In this document: in pieces, positions 1-6,826 of the stretch | Position numbering within the stretch: the stretch's first letter is position 1 | Layout: the number at the start of each line of letters is the position of its first letter | NCBI GenBank assembly: GCA_023405705.1 | Contig: JAEXXR010000350.1 | Location: 1 to 10,114, forward strand | From: Actinomycetes bacterium | GTDB taxonomy: Bacteria > Actinomycetota > Thermoleophilia > Solirubrobacterales > Solirubrobacteraceae | DNA: 10,114 bases | Reading direction: 5' to 3' | Program-made: the position numbers and the translations under genes | The notes under the pieces: model-generated | Databases searched by the model: none | Seen by the model: only the letters and a program-made list of their open reading frames with translations | Told to the model about the DNA's origin: nothing

Positions 1-1365
1 GCCAGGCCCACCGGAGCCGCCCCGCGCAGGCGCCGCCTGCGCCACCGGCGCCGGCTCGGCTCTGTGGCGCTCCAGCAGGGACGCGGCGAGCTGGTCGGAG
101 AGGCCGAGGCGGCCGGCGATCCGGGCGATCAGCTCCTCGCGCAGGACGCTCGGCGGGACGGGCGCGATGACCGGTCCCAGCTCGGCGATCGCGCGGTCCT
201 TCCCCTCCGCGTCGCCCAGCTCCGCTCTGCCGAGGATCTTGTCGACGTGGAAGGCGACGAACGGGACCGATCTCCCGACCCGCTCGCGGACGGCGTCGGC
301 GCCGTCGCGCTGGATCAGGTCGGCCGGGTCCAGCCCCTGCGGCAGCTGCGCGACGCGCAGCTCCAGTCTGCGGCCGGCGGCGATCCGCGAGGCGCGCACC
401 ATCGCCTCCTGGCCGGCGCCGTCGGCGTCGAGCGCGAGCACGAGCGTTCTGGCGGTCCGCTCCAGCTCTCTCGCCTGCTCGTCGGTCAGCGACGTGCCCA
501 TCACGCCGACCGCGTTTCTTATCCCGGCCTGGTGGAGCGCGAGCACGTCGGTGTAGCCCTCGGCCAGCACGATCGATCCGGCACGCGAGGCGGGCCGCCG
601 CGCGATGTCGATCCCGAACAGCTGGCTGCCCTTGTGGAAGACCTCGCCCTCGCTGGTGTTGAGGTACTTCGGCGGCTGGTTGTCGCGCATCGCGCGGGCG
701 CCGAAGCCGACGACGCGGCCGCGCGAGTCGGCGAGCGGGAACATGATCCGCTCGCGGAAGCGGTCGTAGAGCGAGTCGCGGCGCTGGCGGGAGCGCTGCG
801 CGAGGCCGGTCGCGAGCAGCTCGTCCTCGCTGAAGCCGGCCTGCCGGGAGGCGAGCAGCATCTTGTCCCACGCGCTCGGCGCGTAGCCGACGCGGAACGT
901 TCTCAGCGTCTCGATCTCCAGCCCGCGGCCGGTGAGGTAGTCGCGCGCGCCGGCCGCCTCGGCCGACTCCCACAGGTAGCGCGCGTAGTAGCCGGCGGCG
1001 CGGTCCAGCAGCGAGTGGAGCCGGTCGCGCCGCTCGCGCCGCATTCTCGCCTGCGGATCCTCGTCCTCCAGCTCCAGCGCGACGCCGAACCGCTGCGCCA
1101 GCGACTCCAGCGCGCCTCTGAAGTCGAGGCCCTCGGTCTGCATCACGAAGTCGAACGGGTCGCCCGACTCCTGGCAGCCGAAGCAGTGGTAGTGCTTCTC
1201 CTCCGGGCGGACGTGGAAGGAGCCGGTGCGCTCGTCGTGGAACGGGCAGCGGCCGAAGTAGGAGTTGTGGCCGGCCCGGCGCAGCTCGGTGCGTCCCGAG
1301 ACGAGCGAGATCATGTCGACGGCGGCGACGACGCGGTCCTTGGAGTCTGCGGTGTAGCGGCTCAC
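1..1365 (-). CDS. dnaG: DNA primase DnaG (C-terminus beyond the window edge)
   Basis: DnaG synthesises the RNA primers for the replication fork and works with the replicative helicase. I see the first 455 codons. A CHC2-type zinc finger lies at residues 40-64 (C40-x2-H43-x17-C61-x2-C64). The TOPRIM catalytic core follows, with EGYTDV (E269) and DADGAG (D313, D315), at nearly the same positions as in E. coli DnaG. From about residue 430 an Ala/Pro/Gly-rich linker begins. The helicase-binding C-terminal domain of a roughly 600-residue primase would lie off the left edge, so the cut is due to the window and not a real truncation. The GTG start at 1365 gives the usual actinobacterial N-terminus and lies 4 nt after the dgt stop. 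No clear Shine-Dalgarno is seen, which suggests translational coupling to dgt. One small oddity is ERTGSFHV in the zinc finger, where most primases have a Thr-Pro-Ser-Phe stretch. Confidence 0.96.
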   Translation of the reverse strand, partial: MSRYTADSKDRVVAAVDMISLVSGRTELRRAGHNSYFGRCPFHDERTGSFHVRPEEKHYHCFGCQESGDPFDFVMQTEGLDFRGALESLAQRFGVALELEDEDPQARMRRERRDRLHSLLDRAAGYYARYLWESAEAAGARDYLTGRGLEIETLRTFRVGYAPSAWDKMLLASRQAGFSEDELLATGLAQRSRQRRDSLYDRFRERIMFPLADSRGRVVGFGARAMRDNQPPKYLNTSEGEVFHKGSQLFGIDIARRPASRAGSIVLAEGYTDVLALHQAGIRNAVGVMGTSLTDEQARELERTARTLVLALDADGAGQEAMVRASRIAAGRRLELRVAQLPQGLDPADLIQRDGADAVRERVGRSVPFVAFHVDKILGRAELGDAEGKDRAIAELGPVIAPVPPSVLREELIARIAGRLGLSDQLAASLLERHRAEPAPVAQAAPARGGSGGPG

Positions 1366-1369
1366 GGCG

Positions 1370-2422
1370 TCACGGGTCGAAGGCGTTGGGGACTGCGAGC
1401 GCCTCGAACTGGCGGATGCAGTACCGGTCGGTCATGCCCGCGAGCCAGTCGGTCACGCGCGCGGCGAGGTCGTCGTCGTGCTCGGGCAGCGGCCGCGGCA
1501 GCTGGTCGGGGTGGGCGATGCAGTGGTCGAAGAGCGTCCGCAGCACGAGCTCTATCTTGCCGTGCTCGGCGCGCGCGGCGGGGCCCAGGTAGACCCGCTC
1601 GAACATGAAGGTCCGCAGCGCCGCCATCGCCGCGCCGGCCTCCTCCCCCTGCACGATCTCGCCGGCTCTGGCCGACTGCTCGACGACGTCGTGGATCAGC
1701 GCGTCGATCCGCTTGGGCCCGGTCGCGCCGAGCACGGCGAGCGGCTCGCGCGGGAGGTCGTCCTCGTGCAGCACGCCGGCGCGGACGGCGTCGTCGATGT
1801 CGTGGTTGATGTAGGCGACGCGGTCGAGCAGCCGGACGATCCGGCCCTCGTGCGTCGCCGGCATCGGCGCGCGGCCGGAGTGGCCGGCGATCCCGTCGCG
1901 GACCTGCGCGGTGAGGTTGAGCCCGGCCCCGTCGCGCTCCAGCCGCTCGACGATCCGCAGCGAGTGCTCGTGGTGGCGGAAACGGCGCCCGAACCGCTCC
2001 TTCACGCAGCGGTCGATCACGTCCTCGCCGATGTGCCCGAACGGCGGGTGCCCGAGGTCGTGCCCGAGGCCGATCGCCTCCGTCAGGTCCTCGTTGAGCC
2101 CGAGTGCGCGCGCCACCGTGCGCGACACCTGCGTCACCTCCAGCGTGTGCGTGAGGCGCGTGCGGTAGTGGTCGCCCTCCGGCGCCACGAACACCTGCGT
2201 CTTGTGCTTCAGCCGCCGGAACGCCTTGCTGTGCACGATCCGGTCGCGGTCGCGCTGGAACGGCGTCCGCAGCCCGCACGCCTCCTCCGGCCGCTCGCGC
2301 TGCGCCGGGTACGAGCGCGTCGCCCGCGGCGCCAGCATCGCCTCCTCCTGTCGCCGGATCCGCGCCTCGAACGCATCCGCGACCGGGCCGGAGGGATGGG
2401 TGCGCGTTGCGGGGGAAGACAT
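1370..2422 (-). CDS. dgt: Deoxyguanosinetriphosphate triphosphohydrolase-like protein
   Basis: This is an HD-domain dNTPase that splits dNTPs into deoxynucleoside and tripolyphosphate, a cytosolic role in nucleotide pool balance. The family hallmark FQRDRDRIVHS is at residues 55-65, followed by the AFRRL..KTQVF stretch. The metal-binding HD signature is H92 (in LTHTLE), H121-D122 (LGHDLGHPPFGH), and probably D200 just before AYINHDIDDA. From the ATG at 2422 the protein is 350 residues; an in-frame ATG at 2482 would give 370. I prefer 2422 because the extra 20 residues are Ala/Pro/Arg-rich and unlike the family, whereas the conserved part begins near RIRRQEE. However, ribosome binding sites are weak for both (AGGGG 4 nt before 2422; GGA about 7 nt before 2482). 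The dgt-dnaG pairing is common in Actinobacteria and the gap between them is 4 nt. The substrate preference (dGTP or several dNTPs) cannot be read from sequence. Confidence 0.93.
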   Translation of the reverse strand: MSSPATRTHPSGPVADAFEARIRRQEEAMLAPRATRSYPAQRERPEEACGLRTPFQRDRDRIVHSKAFRRLKHKTQVFVAPEGDHYRTRLTHTLEVTQVSRTVARALGLNEDLTEAIGLGHDLGHPPFGHIGEDVIDRCVKERFGRRFRHHEHSLRIVERLERDGAGLNLTAQVRDGIAGHSGRAPMPATHEGRIVRLLDRVAYINHDIDDAVRAGVLHEDDLPREPLAVLGATGPKRIDALIHDVVEQSARAGEIVQGEEAGAAMAALRTFMFERVYLGPAARAEHGKIELVLRTLFDHCIAHPDQLPRPLPEHDDDLAARVTDWLAGMTDRYCIRQFEALAVPNAFDP

Positions 2423-2494
2423 CGCACCCCTGATTCTGGCAGCGGGCGGTGCGAGGGGCCGAATCGCCGCCTGGACAGACATCGCTGTTTCCAG

Positions 2495-2523
2495 TTGCCC
2501 TCCGACATACCAGAGACTAGGGT
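2495..2523 (+). promoter_or_regulatory. Housekeeping sigma-type promoter of the collagen-like gene
   Basis: TTGCCC (2495-2500) and TAGGGT (2518-2523) are separated by exactly 17 bp. The -10 fits the actinobacterial TANNNT pattern and the -35 shares its first three bases with TTGACA. Transcription would start near 2530, leaving a leader of about 25 nt before the ATG at 2556. The site overlaps the possible upstream dgt leader on the other strand, so the two divergent genes may share control. It is not demonstrated experimentally. Confidence 0.6.
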
Positions 2524-2538
2524 GCCCGCCACTCGACC

Positions 2539-2546
2539 AGGAGGGG
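2539..2546 (+). promoter_or_regulatory. Strong Shine-Dalgarno of the collagen-like gene
   Basis: AGGAGGGG lies 9 nt before the ATG at 2556. It is the best ribosome binding site in the window and fixes the start of this gene against longer in-frame readings. Confidence 0.8.
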
Positions 2547-2555
2547 CATCCCCCA

Positions 2556-3137
2556 ATGAGGCATCACCTGCGCACGGCGCTCGTCGTGGGCGTCGTGCTC
2601 GCGGTCGCGCTCGCCGGGACGGCGACCGCTGCGAAGCTGATCACCGGCAAGCAGATCAAGGACGGCTCGATCGGCCTTGCCGACCTGAGCACGTCGGCCA
2701 AGCGGAGCCTCGCCGGCAGAACGGGACAGCAGGGGCCGGCGGGGCCGCCCGGCGCGACCGGTTCCACGGGGCCGGCCGGTGCGGCGGGCCCCCAGGGCCC
2801 AGCAGGACTGCCGGCGCTCACGACCGAGGTGCGAGCCGTGACCGCGCTCGCGCCGGCCGGCGACGTCGGCGTCGCCGAGGTGCGATGCCCGCCGGGGATG
2901 ACCGCGCTGAGCGGCAGCGTCAACGTCTGGGCCACCTACTCCGGGATCGACCAGCCCAACAGAGCCGGCGACGGTTGGATCGGCGGCGTCTACAACGCCG
3001 CCGCGACGCCCGAGGAGTTCGACGTCATCGTCATCTGCGCGCCGGGCAGCGCGAGGATGCCGAGCGCGAGCCCGTCAGGCTTCTCCGGCACGGCGGCGGC
3101 GAAGGCTGCACTGCGCGCACGCTTCGCGAGGCCCTGA
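2556..3137 (+). CDS. Secreted collagen-like (Gly-X-Y) protein of unknown function
   Basis: This is a 193-residue protein. It has a typical Sec signal peptide (HHLR basic start, hydrophobic residues 8-21, probable cleavage in the TATAA region near 22-26), then the motif ITGKQIKDGSI (29-39), which I recognise from many surface proteins of Thermoleophilia and relatives. Next comes a short collagen-like run of 11 Gly-X-Y triplets at 54-86 with several GPA units. A C-terminal domain of about 100 residues contains two cysteines, C111 (in RCPPG) and C161 (in VICAPG), which could form a disulphide outside the cell. There is no LPXTG-like sorting signal, so it is probably released or loosely wall-bound. 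It is a single gene, divergent from dgt and convergent with ppdK, with its own promoter. Base composition and AGA codon use match the neighbours, so recent transfer is not indicated. The role is unknown; trimerisation through the Gly-X-Y run is an inference from collagen families and the run is short. Confidence 0.85.
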   Translation: MRHHLRTALVVGVVLAVALAGTATAAKLITGKQIKDGSIGLADLSTSAKRSLAGRTGQQGPAGPPGATGSTGPAGAAGPQGPAGLPALTTEVRAVTALAPAGDVGVAEVRCPPGMTALSGSVNVWATYSGIDQPNRAGDGWIGGVYNAAATPEEFDVIVICAPGSARMPSASPSGFSGTAAAKAALRARFARP

Positions 3138-3155
3138 GGAGACGGGCAGCGGAAC

Positions 3156-3189
3156 GGCGGCGGGCGCGACGCACCGGCTCGCCCCCGCC
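3156..3189. terminator. Possible GC-rich stem-loop between convergent genes
   Basis: GGCGG-c-GGGC (3156-3165) can pair with GCCCCCGCC (3181-3189), leaving one bulged C and a loop of about 15 nt. It lies between the stop of the collagen-like gene (3137) and the stop of ppdK (3206), where a bidirectional terminator is expected. There is no T-tract and such pairing arises easily in DNA this GC-rich, so support is weak. Confidence 0.25.
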
Positions 3190-3205
3190 ACCGCGACGTC
3201 GTGCG

Positions 3206-5914
3206 CTACCCCTGCGCCGCCAGGCGCTCCGCGGCCGCGGCTCGCGCCGCCGCGACGCGGGCGATCGGGACGCGGAAGGGGGAGCAGGAGACGTAGTCGA
3301 TGCCGGAGTGGTGGAAGAACTCGATCGAGTCGGGGTCGCCGCCGTGCTCGCCGCAGACGCCGAGCTTCAGCTCGTTCTTCGTCTTGCGGCCCAGCCAGGC
3401 GCCCATCCGCAGCAGCTGGCCGACGCCGGGGGTGTCGAGCGTCTCGAACGGGGAGCGGTCGATGATCTTGCGCTCCAAGTAGGTGCCCATGAACTTCGAC
3501 TCGACGTCGTCGCGGGAGAAGCCGAGCGCGGTCTGGGTCAGGTCGTTGGTGCCGAAGGAGAAGAAGTCGGCGTGCTCGGCGATGCTGTCGGCCAGGAAGC
3601 AGGCCCGCGGCAGCTCGATCATCGTGCCGACCAGGAAGTGCTCGCCGATCTTCAGGCCGCGCTCGGCAGCGGCGTCGATCACGAGCTTGCGCAGGATCTC
3701 CAGCTCCAGCTCGTAGTCGACGAGCGGGATCATCACCTCCAGCAGCGGCGTTCTGCCGCTCCGCTCGCGCACCGCGGCGGCGGCGGCGAAGATCGCCTCC
3801 GCCTGCATCTCGTAGATCTCCGGGAAGAGGATCCCGAGGCGGCAGCCGCGCGTGCCGAGCATCGGGTTGACCTCCTCCAGCGTCTTCACGCGCACGAGCG
3901 TCCGCTCCAGCTCGGCGATCTTGCCGCCGCCGGCGCCGCCCAGCTCCGCGCCCGCGTCGCGCAGCACCTCCAGCTCGTGCTCGATCTCGTGGCGCTGGGG
4001 CAGGAACTCGTGCAGCGGCGGGTCGAGCAGGCGGATGCAGACCGGCGCGCCGGCCATCGCCTCGAACAGGCCCTCGAAGTCCTCCTGCTGCAGCGGCAGC
4101 AGCTCGGCGAGGCAGGCGCGGCGCTCCTCCTCCCCCTCCGCCATGATCATCGCCCGCATCTTCGGCTGGCGGTCGGCGGCCATGAACATGTGCTCGGTGC
4201 GGCAGAGGCCGATTCCCTCGGCGCCGAACTCGCGCGCCCGCGCGGCGTCCTCGGGCGTGTCGGCGTTGGCGCGGACGCCGAGCTCGCGCAGCTCGTCGGC
4301 CCACGTCAGCACCTGCTCGAACTGCGGGCTCCACTCGGCCTCGACGAGCGGGACGTCATCGGTCGTGATCAGTCCGGTCGAGCCGTTGATCGCGATCGGC
4401 TCGCCGGCGCGGACGACGACCCCGCCCGGCGCGCGGATCTCGCCGGCCTCGACGTCGATCTCCAGCGACGAGGCGCCGCAGACGCACGGCCGCCCCATCC
4501 CGCGCGCGACGAGCGCCGCGTGCGAGGCCTTGCCGCCCTCGCTGGTGAGGATCCCTCTGGCGGCGTGGAAGCCGGCGACGTCGTCGGCCTCGGTGAACGG
4601 CCGCACGAGGATCACCGCTCTCCCCTCCTCCGCCGCCGCGACCGCCTCATCGGCGGTGAAGACGACGGCGCCCTTGGCCGCGCCGGGCGAGGCCGCGACG
4701 CCGCGGGCTATCGCGTTCACGTCGGCGTCGGCGTCGAAGGTCGGGTGCAGGAGCGCGTCGAGCGTGGAGAGGTCGATCGTCATCAGCGCCTGCTCCTTGG
4801 AGAGCAGGCCCTCATCGACGGCGTCGACGGCGAAGCGCACGGCGGCCTGCGCGGGCCGCTTCGCGTTGCGCGTCTGGAGCATGTAGAGGTGCCCCTCCTC
4901 GATCGTGAACTCCGTGTCCTGCATGTCGCCGTAATGCGACTCGAGCTGTCTGAGGATCTCCATCAGCTCGGCGTGCGCCTCCGGCATCAGGTCGGCCAGC
5001 TCGGCGATCTCGCGGGTGTTGCGGACGCCTGAGACGACGTCCTCGCCCTGCGCGTTCTGGAGGAAGTCGCCGGAGGGCTCGGGCGCGCCGGTCACCTCGT
5101 CGCGGCTGAAGGCGACGCCGGAGCCGGACGTGTCGCCCTTGTTGCCGAAGACCATCTGCTGGACGTTGACGGCCGTGCCCCAGTCGTCGGGGATGCGGTT
5201 GATGCGGCGGTAGTGGATCGCACGCTCGCCCATCCACGAGTCGAAGACCGCGCGGATCGCCTGGCGCAGCTGCTCCTGCGGATCCTGCGGGAACGCCTCC
5301 CCCGTCCGCTCCTGGAAGAGCGCCTTGAAGCGGCCGGTCAGCTCGCGCAGCGCCTCGACGTCCAGCTCGGTGTCGAGCGTGACGCCGCGCTCGGCCTTGA
5401 CCTCCCTGATCGCCCGCTCGAGCTGCTCGCCGGGGACGCCGCGCACGACGTTGCCGAACATCTGCACGAAGCGGCGGTAGGAGTCCCACGCGAAGCGCGC
5501 GTTGCCGGTCTTCGCCGCGAGGCCCTCGACGGAGACGTCGTTGAGGCCGAGGTTGAGGACCGTGTCCATCATCCCCGGCATCGACTCGCGCGCGCCGGAG
5601 CGGACGGAGACGAGCAGCGGGTCCTCGCCGTCGCCGAGCCGCTTGCCGGCGAGCGCCTCCAGCCGGCCGAGCGCGTCGGCGACCTGGCCCGCGAGCGGCT
5701 CCGGCTCGCGTCTGCCCGCCTGCATGTAGGCGACGCACGCCTCGGTCGTGATGGTGAAGCCAGCAGGTACTCGCTCCGCACCCAGGATGCGGGTCATCTC
5801 AGCAACGTTCGCGCCCTTGCCTCCGAGCAGCTCGCGCAGCTCGCGCGAGCCCTGTGAGAAGTCGTAGACGAACGTGTCGGTCAGTGCACCAGCAACGGTT
5901 CCGCTCTCGGTCAT
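3206..5914 (-). CDS. ppdK: Pyruvate, phosphate dikinase
   Basis: This cytosolic enzyme interconverts ATP + phosphate + pyruvate and AMP + diphosphate + PEP. At 902 residues it is full length (family usually about 870-900). The N-terminal ATP-grasp part has GGKGAN (31-36), RESMPGMMD (109-117) and the MVFGN..DTSGSGVAFSRD stretch. The swivelling phosphohistidine domain has GGKASHAALVARGMG with catalytic H465. The C-terminal PEP/pyruvate barrel has RLLDPPLHEF (R628), FGTNDLTQ (787-794) and GVCGEHGG (C854). The residue two before the catalytic His, normally Thr and the target of the PPDK regulatory protein, is A463 here. PEP synthase (ppsA) is excluded by the dikinase-specific MPGMMD and LDPPLHEF motifs. 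The ATG at 5914 lies 9 nt after the recO stop and has only a weak GGG before it, so the gene is probably co-transcribed with recO. The adjacent gene downstream is convergent. Confidence 0.96.
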   Translation of the reverse strand: MTESGTVAGALTDTFVYDFSQGSRELRELLGGKGANVAEMTRILGAERVPAGFTITTEACVAYMQAGRREPEPLAGQVADALGRLEALAGKRLGDGEDPLLVSVRSGARESMPGMMDTVLNLGLNDVSVEGLAAKTGNARFAWDSYRRFVQMFGNVVRGVPGEQLERAIREVKAERGVTLDTELDVEALRELTGRFKALFQERTGEAFPQDPQEQLRQAIRAVFDSWMGERAIHYRRINRIPDDWGTAVNVQQMVFGNKGDTSGSGVAFSRDEVTGAPEPSGDFLQNAQGEDVVSGVRNTREIAELADLMPEAHAELMEILRQLESHYGDMQDTEFTIEEGHLYMLQTRNAKRPAQAAVRFAVDAVDEGLLSKEQALMTIDLSTLDALLHPTFDADADVNAIARGVAASPGAAKGAVVFTADEAVAAAEEGRAVILVRPFTEADDVAGFHAARGILTSEGGKASHAALVARGMGRPCVCGASSLEIDVEAGEIRAPGGVVVRAGEPIAINGSTGLITTDDVPLVEAEWSPQFEQVLTWADELRELGVRANADTPEDAARAREFGAEGIGLCRTEHMFMAADRQPKMRAMIMAEGEEERRACLAELLPLQQEDFEGLFEAMAGAPVCIRLLDPPLHEFLPQRHEIEHELEVLRDAGAELGGAGGGKIAELERTLVRVKTLEEVNPMLGTRGCRLGILFPEIYEMQAEAIFAAAAAVRERSGRTPLLEVMIPLVDYELELEILRKLVIDAAAERGLKIGEHFLVGTMIELPRACFLADSIAEHADFFSFGTNDLTQTALGFSRDDVESKFMGTYLERKIIDRSPFETLDTPGVGQLLRMGAWLGRKTKNELKLGVCGEHGGDPDSIEFFHHSGIDYVSCSPFRVPIARVAAARAAAAERLAAQG

Positions 5915-5923
5915 CCCGGAACT

Positions 5924-6676
5924 CTAAATGGTCTGACCACTTGCGGGGCGCGTGGCACGCGGAAGTGGGCGCAGATGCACGTGCGCGTGGTGCTCGGCCG
6001 TCTCCGCGATCGCCCGCTCCGCCTGCTTGAGCGCCCGCTCGCTCGCGTCCGGTGCCTCCGCCAGCGGCCGCCCCAGCGCTGCGACGAGGAAGCCGTGCGC
6101 CTCCTCCGTCAGCGGGAAGGCCGACGCCTCGCAGGCGGTGCAGACGACGCCGCCGGCGCTGCCCGAGAAGCCGCTGAGGTGGTCGCTCTCGCCGCAGTTC
6201 GCGCAGGAGGCGAGCTGCGGTGTGAAGCCGCCCGCCACCAGCAGCTTCAGGCGGAAGGCGAGCTGCGCAGCCGGGCGCGCGTGGTGCGGGTCGCCGTCGA
6301 TCAGCCGCAGCTCGTTGGCGAGCAGGTGGAAGACCGCGGGACTCGGGTCGTCGGTCTCGAACAGGCGCGCGACCGCGTCGCAGCCGCGCGCGGCGGCGTC
6401 GAGCGTGTCGGCCCGCTCGCGCAGCCTGCCGTGGGCGGCGAGCGTGTCGGCGCTCGTGACCGTGTGCAGGTCGCCGCGGCTGAGGTGGAGGTTCACTCTG
6501 AGGTGGAAGAACGGCTCCAGCCGCGCGCCGAAGCGGCTGCGCGTTCTGCGCGCGCCCTTCGCGATCGCGCCGAGGCGGCCGTGGTCGGGCGTGTAGAGGT
6601 GGAGGATCCGGTCGGCCTCGCCGTAGCGGATCGAGCGCAGCACGATCGCCTCGGTGCGCAGCGAGCGGCCGCTCAT
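5924..6676 (-). CDS. recO: DNA repair protein RecO
   Basis: RecO helps RecF and RecR load RecA onto single-stranded DNA coated with SSB during recombinational repair. The 250-residue length is typical. The N-terminus (LRTEAIVLRS.RYGEADRILHLYTPDHGRLGAIAKGAR, split here at one residue) is the OB-fold signature of the family. A zinc ribbon follows in the C-terminal half: CANC and CTAC, two C-x2-C pairs about 20 residues apart. The ATG at 6676 is preceded by GGAG at 6689-6686, with 9 nt spacing, which supports this start. The gene is divergent from the glutaredoxin and followed 9 nt later by ppdK. Its promoter must lie in 6677-6826, but I cannot point to a convincing one on this strand. The last residues (ASGQTI) have no special feature. 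Confidence 0.95.
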   Translation of the reverse strand: MSGRSLRTEAIVLRSIRYGEADRILHLYTPDHGRLGAIAKGARRTRSRFGARLEPFFHLRVNLHLSRGDLHTVTSADTLAAHGRLRERADTLDAAARGCDAVARLFETDDPSPAVFHLLANELRLIDGDPHHARPAAQLAFRLKLLVAGGFTPQLASCANCGESDHLSGFSGSAGGVVCTACEASAFPLTEEAHGFLVAALGRPLAEAPDASERALKQAERAIAETAEHHAHVHLRPLPRATRPASGQTI

Positions 6677-6788
6677 CGGTCGGCGCTCCGGCGTGTCGCC
6701 TCGTCGCCGCCGCGCGTCGCCGCGCGGTCGCCGCGTCCTGCGCGCCGCCCCTCGCCTGCCGGCCCGCGCGCCTCTGTGCAGAGATCGT
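6677..6788. other. GC-rich spacer between recO and the glutaredoxin gene
   Basis: This part of the divergent intergenic region has no credible gene. It holds three copies of the 8-mer GTCGCCGC (6703-6710, 6716-6723, 6727-6734) in a very GC-rich stretch that would form the recO leader, and the short inverted repeat CTCTG-TG-CAGAG (6772-6783) next to the glutaredoxin promoter. The repeats may be no more than low complexity. Confidence 0.4.
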
Positions 6789-6816
6789 CGGACATTTCGA
6801 CAGAGGTCGCTATATT
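6789..6816 (+). promoter_or_regulatory. Promoter of the glutaredoxin gene with very short leader
   Basis: CGGACA (6789-6794; four of six matches to TTGACA) and TATATT (6811-6816) are 16 bp apart. TATATT is the most AT-rich hexamer in the area. Transcription would begin around 6822-6824, only a few nt before the ATG at 6827, so the mRNA would be leaderless or nearly so. An inverted repeat CCTCTGT (6771-6777) / ACAGAGG (6800-6806) flanks the -35, and GTCGGA-CAT-TTCGAC (6787-6801) is a near-palindrome over it; either could be an operator. Confidence 0.45.
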
Positions 6817-6826
6817 CAGTGAAGTA

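Noticed and set aside
64..1608. Plus-strand open frame of 514 codons opposite dnaG.
   Set aside because: The minus strand encodes a clear primase with zinc finger and TOPRIM residues; the plus product shows no domain and reflects third-position GC bias.
2709..2820. The collagen-like run as a phage tail-fibre or mobile-element gene.
   Set aside because: There are no other phage genes, no flanking repeats, and the protein has a Sec signal peptide; codon use matches the neighbours.
3075..4334. Minus-strand open frames in alternate frames inside ppdK (also 4812-5738).
   Set aside because: They overlap the conserved PPDK catalytic domains in another frame and give Arg/Ala-rich sequence without motifs.
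1478..5032. Plus-strand open reading frame of 1184 codons running opposite dgt and ppdK and through the collagen-like gene in another frame.
   Set aside because: Its product is low-complexity Arg/Ala/Gly/Glu sequence with no recognisable domain, and it lies antisense to well-supported genes. Such long open frames are expected opposite GC-rich genes because stop codons are scarce.
6787..6801. LexA (SOS) box at GTCGGACATTTCGAC.
   Set aside because: It resembles the actinobacterial TCGAAC...GTTCGA pattern only loosely, with the wrong half-site sequence and spacing; kept only as an unspecified palindrome.
5975..6826. In-frame upstream extension of the glutaredoxin to a 368-residue protein.
   Set aside because: The added part is antisense to recO and has no similarity to glutaredoxins; the promoter and family start both place the true start at 6827.
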